Below, piece after piece: positions 36,922 to 48,242 of a DNA stretch of 64,000 nucleotides (position 1 is the stretch's first letter; every line of letters begins with the position of its first letter). The notes under the pieces are model-generated. The model saw only the letters and a program-made list of their open reading frames with translations, made no database searches and had not been told where the DNA came from. Made by a program: the position numbers and the translations under genes. Source of the DNA: Carex sylvatica (Eukaryota; Streptophyta; Magnoliopsida; Poales; Cyperaceae); the NCBI GenBank assembly GCA_964058845.1, contig CAXKVR010000036.1, positions 124,001 through 188,000 of the forward strand, in the 5' to 3' direction.

Positions 36922-38906
36922 TCCAGCAGAGTGCAGTTGGCAAATTATTATTGGGAAGTGAGATTCAGACCTGATTACACTTTAAAACTGTCCTTAAATA
37001 TTAAAATAGATAAATTAAAGTAGTTTCTGCTGTGTAATAAGATCGGGGCTGGCTTCTGGTTTACTGAATACTGATGCATATTTATTAATATTTAATTTAT
37101 GGGGATTGAATGGAATAGAATAGATGCTGTACAAACCTAGCTGGATTGCATGGGAATGTGCGCGCACGGACCAGGTGCCAGGTGCCAGGTGCCAGGTGCC
37201 AGGTAGGGTGAATCAGTGATTCCTGGTAGATAGAATTATAGAAAGGGAAATATATTTTTTTGATAGAAATTAATAAAAAAGTAGAAAGAGTATGAATGTT
37301 TTGATATTAGTTGAAAGAATGGTATAAATTTTACTGATTTAAATAATTAAAAGAGTTTAGATAGATTAAAAAAAAAAAAACACATTTTAGATCGGTAAGA
37401 GTTATACCGTTTTAAAATTCAACGATCTTTTATAAAATAGAAAAAATGTATGTTAAGACTGGTGAAATTCTTACTTATCTAAACTCTTTTGAATTTTAAA
37501 ATCAGTTAAATTTGTAATGATTTTCTATCAATATTAAAACTTCTGTATTCTTTCTGTTTCTCTCTCTAGTTTTTTTTATTAATTTCTACTCAAAAAAAAA
37601 TTTCCTATAGAAAGAGGATTCAAATTAGCTAAAATTAGACGGCTAAATTCGAGATTTCAAGAATTTCAAAAATTTCAAGATAATGTTCATAGATTTTGAA
37701 TTTCAGCTGATTTGAATTCACACAAAGAACCCTTATTTGAGAATCAAGCATTAAAGGTGTCTCTATAGTACATTACTGTAAACTGTAAAGTAAAACAATT
37801 GCCACATGTCTAGCTGGCAATGGGTAGATGAGATGGGAGTGCTAAATATTATATCCTTTCCAATTAACAGAGAATAAATTTCATCGATGGGCTCAAATTA
37901 AATTACTTATAAAGATATTAATAAAATTTTGAAATTAATTATTCACATATGTAAAATCAATTTATAATTTAAATGATAATTGGGATAAATTTTCAATTTA
38001 AATGTTTTAGATATAATATATATGAAATATAACGATTTATTAATATCAGATTTTTTTTATTATTTTTCTTAGTACAATAAATCATTTCAATTTTTTAACA
38101 GTATGATAATGCTTAATGTATTATTGATCGATCGTCAAATTATAATTTAGATATAATATAACAGACACGTAATTTCTTTTTTCAAAAATAAAACTTTGTC
38201 AATTTTTGCTAAATTAATATTGTATAACTAGAAAATGACCTTTATTTTTAGTCTAGTTATTTAATTGCACTTTTGAAATTTTCTGTTAGTTAATTAAACA
38301 TAACTAGTTTGACTTCTCAAATAAAATATCTTTTGAATTTTAATGTAAAAGTCAGTCCTCCTAAACCTTTTCTTATCAAAATTCTTAAAATATCCATATT
38401 TTTAGTATATATTATTTCCATTATAACTAATGTATTATTTTTGATTTTTTATCGATATTATACTAAACACCACTAAATAATTTTCAAATATCGAACTTAT
38501 TAATATATTTCGTACTGAGTACAAAATTAGGTGCAGGGTTCTTATAATGATTTAAAATGTGATTTATAATATGGGAACGATTAGCCACTAAATAATGCAT
38601 ATAAGCTGTGAACTAAAATTCTCCAAAATGTTTGAATAAAAATTAAAAGTAAAATAAAATAAAATAAAATACCATTATAAACTGACATTTATTAAAATAT
38701 TATATGTCATCTATATTTAACATGACAAGAAAATTACAAAAATATATATATTCTATTTTTAACTACACCGTCCATTATTGTATGCACTTATTCCGGGCAT
38801 AAGCTTATTCGAATGCGCTAATTCCTAAACCTCGGTAACCAATCCTAAGATTTATAATTTGTACAGTGATTTTGTGTGAATAGCGCAGCGGCCCACATGC
38901 GGTGCC
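36922..38906. other. AT-rich intergenic sequence
   Basis: No gene recognised. The heptamer CCAGGTG is repeated in tandem about five times at 37170-37203. At 37240-37600 two blocks are inverted (AGAAATTAATAAAAAAGTAGA against TTTTTATTAATTTCTACTCA), probably a decayed foldback element. Confidence 0.45.
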
Positions 38907-41506
38907 TAGAGGTTTGACAATACCGCACAAGGCAGTTCGTGGTCGGTCTGCTCGTGCCCACTGTTCAGGGTACTCGTGTCCAAATCTGGGTATAGGTAGG
39001 GTATACGGATAGGGATATAAAACGGACAGGGCATGTCTTTTCGGAAAAAAATCCGACTATATCCGAACCGGTTTACCCGTACCTGTATACCTCCGTGCTC
39101 GTGCCCATGCCCGCACCCGTATACCTGTACCCGTCCCCATACCCCTACCCGTTATTTTTTAATTTCAAAATTTTCAATTTTTTTTCTTTTTTTTATTCTG
39201 TTTTTTAAATTCTGTTTTTCAAATTCTGTTTTTTAATTTCTGTTTTTTAAATTCTGTTTTTCAAATTCTGTTTTTTAATTTCTGTTTTTTAAATTCTGTT
39301 TTTCAAATTCTGTTTTTTAATTTCTGTTTTTTAAATTCTATTTTTATTTCTATTTTTAAATTTCTGTTTTTTAAATTCTGTTTTTTAAATTCTGTTTTTT
39401 TAATTTCTGTTTTTTAATTTTTGTTTTTAAAATTCTGTTTTTATTTCTTTTTTAAATTTCTGTTTTTTAAATTATGTTTTTTAATTTATTGTTTTAAAGT
39501 TTCTGATTTAATTATATTTTTTATTTATATTTTATTTAACCTATTAAAAATAAATGAACGTTTGGAAAATATATTATCAATTTAAAATGTAAACTAAAAA
39601 TTTCGAGATATAAATAAATTATGAAACTATATAATTAGAATGAGAATTTGAAAATAAAATAAAATGACTCGTGTAAAGAAATAAATAAATACATTTGTAC
39701 TTAGCCGAATAAATATACATGTAAAGAAATAAAATAAAATTCCTGTGACTGTACATGTGTATATATATATGTATATCCAAGGAAACGACCATTTTTATTA
39801 ATACCCTAAAAAAAATATAATTTAAAAAATGTCTCCGCATTAGCCCATGTGGCGCATGATGCAGCGCATGCGGCGGCATTTGCGGCGCATTTGACCTCTG
39901 CTGGTAAATCAACAAGTCTGGACTGATACAAGTACCAAACTGCAAAAGTAATTACACCAGAATGTAGAGCATTTAAAAATACACATAATTGACACAAATT
40001 TCAATTTATTTGGATTTTTCTAGAATGTTAGAATTATATTATTTTGAATAGGTTAGATTTTATTTTTGAAATGTCGGATTTATTTTTAATAGGTTCAGAA
40101 AATTTGTTAGATTTATTTTTGTGAATATGTGAAGTAATTAGATTTGTTTTGAATATGTTAGATTTTATTTTTGAAATGTTGGATTTATTTTTAATAGGTT
40201 AAAAAAATGTGTTACAATTATTTTTGTGAATATGTGAAGTAATTAGATTTGTTTTGAATATGTTAGATTTTATTTTTGAAATGTTGGATTTATTTTTAAT
40301 AGGTTAAAAAAATGTGTTACAATTATTTTTGTGAATATGTGAAGTAATTAGATTTGTTTTGAATATGTTAGATTTTATTTTTGAAATGTTGGATTTATTT
40401 TTAATAGGTTAAAAAAATGTGTTAGAATTATTTTTGTGAATATGTGAAGTAATTATATTTGTTTTGAATATGTTAGATTTATTTTTCAAAATGTTGGATT
40501 TATTTTTAATAGTTTAAAAAAAATTGTTAGATTTATTTTTTTGAATATGTGAAGTAATTATATTTGTTTTGAATAGGTTAGATTTTATTTTTGAAATATT
40601 GGATTTATTTTTAATAGGTTAAAAAAATGTGTTAGAATTCTTTTTGTGAATATGTGAAGTAATTATATTTGTTTTGAATAGGCTAGATTTATTTTTCAAA
40701 ATGTTGGATTTATTTTTAAATTTCTGTTTATTTTTATTTCTGTTTTTTCTTCTGTTTTTTATTTCTGTTTTTTAATTTCTGTTTTTTCTTTTGTTTTTTT
40801 AATTTCTGTTTTTCTTCTATTTTTTAATTTCTATTTTTTTAAATGCTGTTTTTTTATTTCTGTTTTTTAAATTCTATTTTTTTATTTTTGGTTTTTTTAA
40901 TTTAACCTATTAAAAATAAATGAACGTTTAGAAAATATATTATCAATTTAAAATGAACGTTTGGAAAATATATTATCAATTTAAAATGTAAACTAAAAAT
41001 TTCTAGATATAAATAAATTATGAAACAATATAATTAGAATGAGAATTTGAAAATAAAATAAAATAACTCGTGTAAAGAAATAAATAAATACATTTCTACT
41101 TAGCCGAATAAATATACAAATTTTCGCATGAATAATTTTTATATATAAGTTACAAATTTTATTTATTTATATACACTATTTGATATTGAACTATTATGAT
41201 TTTAAAAGTCGAATTATAAACACGTAATGATATTCATACAACACCGTACAAAAAAAAAAGAAAAAAAGAAAAAAAAAAAGAAAAAAAAAAGGGACTTGCC
41301 CGGGCTGCCCCTACCCGGGCTGCCCTGCCCCTCAAGGGTACGACAAGCACGGGTATAAGACGAGCAGGGCACGGTTTTTAAAAAAAAAATCCGTGATACT
41401 CGGTCCGTGGTACTCATCTACCTGTGATACCCATACCCGATCCCTACCCGTGCCGGACCCCGGGTATGCCCGAACCGCCCTGCCCCTACCCAAGAGCAGA
41501 CCCCTA
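38907..41506. mobile_element. Large non-autonomous hAT-like element with internal tandem arrays
   Basis: Ends TAGAGGTTTG and CAGACCCCTA are inverted (8 of 10). Flanking 8-bp repeats GCGGTGCC / GCGATGTC (38899-38906, 41507-41514) match 6 of 8. The subterminal CCCGTACCC-like words and TAGAGGTTTG end tie it to the element at 29176. The interior holds TTCTGTTTTTTAAA arrays (39175-39500, 40720-40880), an inverted copy of the repeat found in the 44703 and 34632 elements (39780-40020), and a 105-bp array. No transposase. Weak TSD makes the borders a good but not certain call. Confidence 0.65.
40030..40720. repeat. 105-bp tandem repeat, about 6.5 units
   Basis: The marker (G/T)ATTTGTTTTGAATA recurs at 40141, 40246, 40351, 40456, 40561 and 40666, spacing exactly 105 bp each time. 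Each unit includes GAAATGTTGGATTTATTTTT and GTGAATATGTGAAGTAATTA. Units differ only by point changes. No open frame runs through it. Confidence 0.9.
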
Positions 41507-42563
41507 GCGATGTCGAATCACTTGTACCGTATTAGGTGTAGTGATTTGCTAACGGTCACAGCCCGGGCGGTCCGGGCAAAACCGGGCTCGGGCACGGGTG
41601 GTTATGGGTGGGCAAGGGCATAGGCATCACGGGTAGACGGGTACCACGGGTCGGGCATCACGAATTTTTGTTTCAAAAACACTGCCCTGTCCATTTGATA
41701 TCCGTGCCTGTTGTACCCTCAGGGACAGGGTGGTCCGGGTAGGAGGGGTCGGGCGATCCAGGTAGGGGGCAGTTCTGTCAGAGTTTTTGTTTCTGTTTTT
41801 TTTACATTGTCGATCCGGTTAGGCGAACCAGACCGGGTTCAAACCCACCGAATTTTAGCAAACCACTAGTGCATAGTGACAAATGAATTATTCAGGTTCG
41901 GTTTGGTGAGGTAAAAAATTCATGATTCGGAAATAATTCAGAATTATTTGGGCTAGAGATTTCAGTCTTACAAGAGAGCAAAAAAATAAAAACAAAACAA
42001 AAAATGTTATGAGAAAAATTCGGAAAAAATTTGCAAATAATTCGTAAAATTCAAAAAAACTTTGTGAATTTGTGAAATATTCGGGTTTAATTTGATAAAA
42101 GTTCAGTCAACCGAATAATTCGGCATTTGGTTCGGCATCACTAAAAAAAAATTATTCGGGTTTAATTTGCGAATAATTCGCGAATCTTGTGACTATGATT
42201 GGGGGAGCAAAAAATTTTAGTGTGAGGGACAAAATTTAAGATGACATATAATTTTATAATTATTTTGAATATTAAGTATATCATTATATAAAATTTTAAA
42301 TAACATATAAATAAAAGTATATTTAAGAAACAAAAATAAGGTTGAGACAAAATTTTATAAGAATTTAAACTTTAATTATAAATTTATAATTTTCTGAAGA
42401 ATATAAAAATAAAAAATATTTTTTTAATCATTTTAACTCATAAGGAGACGATTACACTTTGATTTCATATGCTCCGCCACAAACAAATAATGTTTAACCG
42501 AGAACGAATCTCAAAACAGTTCTCTATATTTACGTAATAGATACTAAATTTTGAGTAAAATTA
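41507..42563. repeat. GC-rich repeat relics and an AATTCG-rich hAT-like remnant
   Basis: 41560-41780 has CGGGCACGGGT/GGTCCGGGTAGG words like the 29176 and 38907 hAT elements, probably an older decayed copy. 41874-42195 has ends TAGTGAC and GTGACTA with many ATTCGGG/AATAATTCG words, an inverted relative of 17708-17999. No gene. Confidence 0.5.
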
Positions 42564-42966
42564 GGGTGTGATGTGCTCACCAAAAGAGTTTGGTGAACAT
42601 AACTCTAAAAGTTCATTGGATCGACTTCAAATGTCAAATTCAAACTGTTGAAATTCATGTACTTCATGAGTGATGCATGTACATATAAAATTTTGAAAGT
42701 TTCGAGTTTATTTGCTACACGGTCAAGAGGTCAAAGAAATGAATATTTTATAAATTAATTTATAAGTTATTTTATATATTCAACTTTTATTATTTATTTG
42801 ACCACTTGACTGTGTAGCAAATAAATTCGAAACTTTTAAAATTTTGCATTATATGCATCACTCATGAAGTACATGAACTTCAACGATTTGGATTCAGCGT
42901 TTAACGTCGATCCGATATACTTTTGAAGTTGTACTCACCAAACTCTCTTGACGAGCACATCACACC
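42564..42966. mobile_element. Palindromic foldback MITE (about 400 bp)
   Basis: Left GGGTGTGATGTGCTCACCAA and right mirror ...GAGCACATCACACC start arms that remain complementary through ATGAGTGATGCATGTACAT and AGTTTATTTGCTACACGGTC to an AT-rich loop near 42735. TTA flanks both sides, too short to prove. It shares TGAGTGAT and AACTGTTGAAATTC-type motifs with 11581-11849. Confidence 0.7.
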
Positions 42967-44102
42967 TTAACTTTGCTCCTAAATTTTTATTAACCAGACT
43001 GGAATTAAATTCTGTTCATTTTTAATTGTATCCTCAAGCACCTGAGGGGATACAAACTGGAGTTTGGATAAGTTTGTTTGGTCTTAGAGAGGAAAATGCT
43101 TTAAATTATTTTATTTTTGGGTGATGCAAACTAAAGCATTATCTGATAATATCAGAAGGGATAGGGACTCCACAATCATGCGGTTGATGGTATTGATAAT
43201 TGACAACCATTATCAGTGAATTGGTGGGTCATAAAAGAAACATATTTGAGTCAACAATTAAAAGAGGAAGGTTTAAATGGTTTAATTTTATGTTTTTATT
43301 ATATTTTTTCGTTTTACTTTTTTTTTTCTAATAGTAAAATTATAAAATTTTATGATAAATAAAAATTGTTAGATTTGATCAATATTACATTCATTGCATG
43401 CTAAAAAAATTATGACTTTTTAAATTTACTTTTATATAAATCAGTAAGTTAAAAAATTAATATTCAGAAATTATCTACATCAACGCATTTTTTCAAGCTT
43501 TTTATTCAATTTTGATATCAATCAAAACAAATTTTAAATGTCATAATGTTTTACATGTGCATAGACAAATTAATTTTTTTAATATCTAATGGTTTATTTT
43601 TTGATATTTAAGATTTTAATTTTTAAGTTATTAAAGTTTTAAAAATAAAGGAACTTGAACTCACCTAATAAAAATTGTTTGGGCAACTTTTTTGACAATC
43701 TATGTATATTATTACTTTTTTTAAAGGAAGAATTAACTACACATAGTAAATATTATCAGTGAATTAATAAGTCTTCAAAATGTTCAACGACAAATATAAT
43801 TTATTTAGTTGCGCCGTACTTTAAAATAAAATTTTCTCTATGACAAGAAAAGGTTGAGAATATTTAATTTCACCTTTGCCATTTCATGTGAAATGATGTC
43901 ACGTGTTTTGTTTGAAATTGATCTTCCATAGTGTAAAAAGAATATTTTATTCAATTTGATATTAGCAGCATGAAACATGAAACCATATTAATGTAATGCT
44001 CGAAGTATGTTTTAATTTGCTTATGTTCATTCAATTTGTAACGTGAAACCATATTAATGTAATGCTCAAAGTAAGTTTTAATTTGCTTATGTTCATTCAA
44101 TT
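42967..44102. other. Intergenic sequence with a 66-bp tandem duplication
   Basis: AACCATATTAATGTAATGCT occurs at 43981 and 44047, the repeat unit being 66 bp and nearly identical. No gene. Confidence 0.45.
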
Positions 44103-44103
44103 T

Positions 44104-44249
44104 GGGCGTGTTCGGTTGTCACGGTGTCCGTGAGAAAAAAAATTCATTCAGAGTGATTTTTTTTCTTCCACGCGCACAGTATTTGAGCTATTTAAATTGG
44201 ATCTGAATCCAAGTCTATTTTTGTTCCCGCTTAACAGCCAAACAAGCCC
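44104..44249. mobile_element. Short Tourist/Harbinger-like MITE
   Basis: Ends GGGCGTGTTCGGTTGTC and the mirror AACAGCCAAACAAGCCC resemble the GGCCTGTTCGG-type ends of small PIF/Harbinger-related plant MITEs. Interior CACGGTGTCCGTGAGAAAA and GAGTGATTTTTTTTC recur in the cluster at about 53235-53545. Target duplication not certain. Confidence 0.55.
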
Positions 44250-45240
44250 TTCACAAACTATCAATGAATGAGATTGAGATGGAATTCAAGCAAGATATCT
44301 CCTTGATTAAGTCAAATATGCCCTTCACTTTTCTCTCAAAAAGATAAAACAAAGACATCTCTTTGAAGTTTGTTTTGTTTTAATTTTATTTAAAATTAGG
44401 TGTGGGTTACAACTTAAAACTCATGATCTTGTGATTAATTGTGGTTAATATAAAACAGATACATGACCTCTATTTTTTCTCAAAAAAATTTCTCAAAAGA
44501 GAAAAAAAATTAAAGACATCTCTTTGTTAATTCTGAAAATTAATTATTTTGGTCACATATGCAAGAAGCGAGATTAAAATTACGAGAATGAAACTTTCTA
44601 AAATTAATATAAAAATGCTATATTACTGATGTGGCAGATAAATTGCAGGAATGAAGATGGTTGTAAAGTTTATTAAGAAAATTATATTCCCGTGATATTT
44701 TATGGCCATTTTTATTAATACTCTAAAATAAATATAATTTTAAATATGCCTCTGCATTAGATTTTTTGTCAAAATTGTCCCAACTGCCAGGCCCACGGGT
44801 GACCCAATCCTCTAGCGGACCGTCCGTGACAGGGGCACCCCACTAGAGACCAGACCGCCCCTGGTCCGGGCGGTCCACCCTTCTTTTTTTTTTTTTTTTA
44901 GAGATCTAATTTAAATTTAATTATTTAATTTTTTTTGTTTAGAGTGTATGCCAAAAAATAAGACATTTGATATATTTATGAATGATGTCGTAATATTTTA
45001 TAACTTTGATTTGATTTGTCAGTTGGATATCACAAGTCTAAATATAACACTAATTAAGGACTTGGCATTGATTCTTAATGCGGAGTTTACTTTTGTAAAA
45101 AAAATTGTTTTGCACTCCCGCATTATATAAAAGTACCCCGCATTTTTTTTTACACTATAAATAGGATTTTTATAAACTCATTTTTTTTATAATATATATA
45201 TATATATAAAATATAATATATGTATATATAATATAATATA

Positions 45241-45472
45241 GAGGTTGGCTACTATGCTTATATAAGCAAATCCCCTAAACCCTTAATAAATAGTAAAAAA
45301 ATCACACAAATGTAAAATTTGGTCTCCAAGCACATTTCAATATAGAGATCACATCTAACGGTCCAAATCGACCATTTAGACATTAGAAATACAAAAATGA
45401 GTTATAAGCATATGTGAAGATATGCTTATATAAGTATAGTAGCCAACCTCTATATTATATTATATATACATA
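45241..45472. mobile_element. Internally deleted palindromic element
   Basis: Has GAGGTTGGCTACTATGCTTA at left and its mirror at right, but most of the left arm and the inner hairpin are gone: the left end jumps from AAGCAAATCCCC directly to CTTAATAAATAGTAAA of the right half. 232 bp instead of about 425. Confidence 0.8.
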
Positions 45473-45947
45473 CATATATTATATTATATATACATATATT
45501 ATATTATATATATACATATATTATAAAAAAATGAGTTCATAAAAACTCTATTTATAGTGTAAAAAAAATGCAGATGATATTCGGATCCGTCTCATCTCTC
45601 TTTCCGAAAAGTGGTCATACGCGCAAATCCGACTTTCCTAGCCAAAGTTATGGATGTTTAAAGTTTTTTCGAAAGTTGAACTTTAGAAATTCATAAGTAA
45701 CAGTAGAAAAATCCAAATAAATTAAAATTTGTATCAATTATGTGTATTTTTGAATGCTCTATATTTTCGTGTAATCACTTTTGCAGTTTGGTCCTTGTAT
45801 CGGTCCAGACTTGCTGATTTATCAGCAGAGGTCAAATGCGACGCATGCGCCGCAAATACCGCCGCATGCGCCGCAAATGCCACCGCAAATACCGCCGCAT
45901 GGGTTATGTATATATTATACATATGTTTAATATATGTATATGTATAT

Positions 45948-46373
45948 GGAGATTAGCTACTATGCTTATATAAACATATCCCCACATATGCTTATAACTC
46001 ATTTTTGTATTTTTAATGTCCAAATGGTCGATCTGAACCATTAGATATGATCTCTATATTGAAATGTACTTGGAGACCAAATTTTATATTTTTCTAAATT
46101 TGTTTACTATTTATTAAACCACTTTGAAAATCGCTGATCCAACGGTGGCTTAACAAAACAGTAAAATAAGAAGCCACCGTTGGATCAGCGATTTTCAAAG
46201 TGGCTTAATAAATAGTAAAAAAATTCAGAAAAATATAAAATTTGGTCTCCAAGTACATTTCAATATAGAGATCACATCTAACGGTCCAAATCGACCATTT
46301 AGACATTGAAAATACAAAATTGAGTTATAAGCATATGTGAAGATATGCTTATATAAGTATAGTAGCCAACCTC
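45948..46373. mobile_element. Palindromic (TA)n-associated element, copy 7
   Basis: Outer arms GGAGATTAGCTACTATGC / GTAGCCAACCTC; middle CTTGGAGACCAAATTTTATA; inner GAAAATCGCTGATCCAACGG with loop TAACAAAACAGTAAAATAAG. Part of tandem copy A. Confidence 0.85.
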
Positions 46374-46782
46374 TATATTATAAAAAAATGAGTTTATAAA
46401 AACTCTATTTATAGTGTAAAAAAATACAGATGATATTCGGATTCGTCTCATCCCCCTTTCCGAAAAGTGGTCATACGCACAAATCCGACTTTCCTAGCCA
46501 AAGTTATGGATGTTTAAAGTTTTTTCGAAAGTTGAACTTTAGAAATTCATAAGTAATAGTAGAAAAATCCAAATAAATTAAAATTTGTATCAATTATATG
46601 TATTTTTGAATGCTCTACATTTTCGTGTAATCACTTTTGCAGTTTGGTCCTTGTATCGGTCCAGACTTGCTGATTTATCAGCAGAGGTTAAATACACCGC
46701 ATGCACCGCAAATGCCGCCGCAAATACCGCCGCATGGGCTATGTATATATTATACATATGTTTAATATATGTATATGTATAT

Positions 46783-47207
46783 GGAGATTGGCTACTATGC
46801 TTATATAAGCATATCCCCACATATGCTTATAACTCATTTTTGTGTTTTCAATGTCCAAATGGTTGATCTAAACTGTTAGATATGATCTCTATATTGAAAT
46901 GTACTTGGAGACCAAATTTTATATTTTTATGAATTTGTTTACTATTTATTAAACCACTTTGAAAATCATTGATCCAACGGTGGCTTAACAAAACAGTAAA
47001 ATCAGAAGCCACCGTTGGATCAGTGATTTTCAAAGTGGCTTAATAAATAGTAAAATTTCAGAAAAATATAAAATTTGGTCTCCAAGTACATTTCAATATA
47101 GAGATCACATCTAACGGTTCAGATTGACTATTTGGACATTGAAAACACAAAAATGAGTTATAAGCATATGTGGGGATATGCTTATATAAGCACAGTAGCC
47201 AACCTCT
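46783..47207. mobile_element. Palindromic (TA)n-associated element, copy 8
   Basis: Same arm set as copy 7 (GGAGATTGGCTACTATGC / GTAGCCAACCTC), part of tandem copy B. Followed by ATGTATATGCATG-type repeats. Confidence 0.85.
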
Positions 47208-47420
47208 ATGTATATGCATGTATATGCATGTATATGTATATCCATGTATTTGCATACATGTATATGCATGTACATGCATATACATGTACATGCATGTAGA
47301 TGCATATGTATGTACGTGCATATATGCATATATATGTACGTGCATATATGCATATATATGTACATGCATATGTATATGTATATGTAATACAATACATGTA
47401 TATATATGTATATAAATGTA
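47208..47420. repeat. TATGCATG/TATATG microsatellite
   Basis: Irregular TATATGCATG, TGTACATGCATA and TACGTGCATATATGCATA units; the overlapping long frames on both strands (47058-47415) are products of this repeat. Confidence 0.8.
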
Positions 47421-47847
47421 GAGGTTGGCTACTATGCTTACATAAGCATATTCCTACATATGCTTATAACTCATTTTTGTGTTTTCAATGTCCAAATGGT
47501 CGATCTGAATAATTAGATGTGATCTCTATATTGAAATGTGCTTGGAGACCAAATTTTATATTTTTCTGAATTTGTTTTACTATTTATTAACCCACTTTGA
47601 AAATCGCTAATCCAACGGTGGCTTCTGATTTTACTGTTTTGTTAAGCCACCGTTGGATCAGCGATTTTCAAAGTAACTTAATAAATAGTAAATAAATTCA
47701 GAAAAATATAAAATTTGGTCTCCAAGCACATTTCAATATAGAGATCACATCTAACAGTTCAGATCGACCATTTGGACATTGAAAAGACAAAAATGAGTTA
47801 TAAGCATATGTGGGGATATGCTTATATAAGCATAGTAGCCAACCTTT
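47421..47847. mobile_element. Palindromic (TA)n-associated element, copy 9
   Basis: Same arm set as copies 1, 7 and 8 (GAGGTTGGCTACTATGCTTA / GTAGCCAACC), but the central loop has the opposite orientation to copies 7 and 8, so it was inserted the other way round. TATGTATG microsatellite follows to about 47925. Confidence 0.85.
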
Positions 47848-48242
47848 ATATATGTATATGTATGTATATGTATGTATATGTATGTATATGTATATATGTA
47901 TATGTATATGTATATCATTGCGGCAATCTAACTATATTTTCTGGTGTATGTTTGAATTAATGTCAAATCCTTAATTAGTGTTATCTTTAGACTTGTGATA
48001 TCTAACTGACAAATCAAATCAATCAAAGTTATAAAGAGTTACGTCTTCATATATATATCAAATGTCTTATTTTTTTTTATATACACTAAAAACAAGAAAA
48101 AAATCATGGGCGGTCTGCTAAGGAATTGGGCCGCTCGTGGGCCTGGCGGTCGGGGCAATTTTGATAGAAAATCTAATACGGGGGCATCTTTAAAATTATA
48201 TATATATTTTTAGGGTATTAATAAAAATGGCCGGATATTTTA

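Larger units (their letters stand above)
45521..47209 (+). repeat. 857-bp tandem duplication, two copies
   Basis: TTATAAAAAAATGAGTT starts copy A at 45521 and copy B at 46378. Each unit holds GGTCATACGC(G/A)CAAATCCGA, a CCGCAAAT(A/G)CCGCCGCATG cluster and then one complete palindromic element. Copies differ by scattered substitutions and a shortened CCGCA cluster in copy B. A further palindromic element without the first half of the unit follows at 47421. Confidence 0.85.
44703..48233. mobile_element. Composite long-TIR (Mutator-like) element, 3.5 kb, 9-bp TSD
   Basis: Perfect 9-bp direct repeats GATATTTTA (44694-44702, 48234-48242) flank arms of about 145 bp: TGGCCATTTTTATTAATACT...TGCCTCTGCATTAGATTTT...CAAAATTGTCCCAACTGCCAGG at left with its mirror at right. 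The inside holds one deleted and three full palindromic elements and an 857-bp tandem duplication. The coding potential is nil; frames at 45729-46866 read through CCGCAAATGCCGCCGCA repeats. The terminal motif also occurs once at about 39790 inside the 38907 element. Confidence 0.85.

Noticed and set aside
40030..40720. Regularly spaced repeats resembling a CRISPR array
   Set aside because: The whole 105-bp unit is repeated, with no variable spacers, and the genome is a plant's.
45729..46866. Paired Ala/Cys-rich frames with near-identical protein sequence
   Set aside because: They lie in the two copies of the 857-bp tandem duplication in a non-coding element; similarity is explained by the duplication.
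13131..47033. Recurrent 60-70-codon frames beginning MKIADPTVA at several places
   Set aside because: They are the translated inner arm and loop of the palindromic elements, present on both strands; not a gene family.
47058..47512. Several overlapping frames rich in Tyr/Ile/His/Met
   Set aside because: They read through TATGCATG microsatellite and palindrome arms in all frames.
35990..47665. Central loop occurring in opposite orientations among palindromes, suggesting an inversion switch
   Set aside because: Because the arms are palindromic, an element inserted in the other direction differs only in its loop; no switching needs to be invoked.
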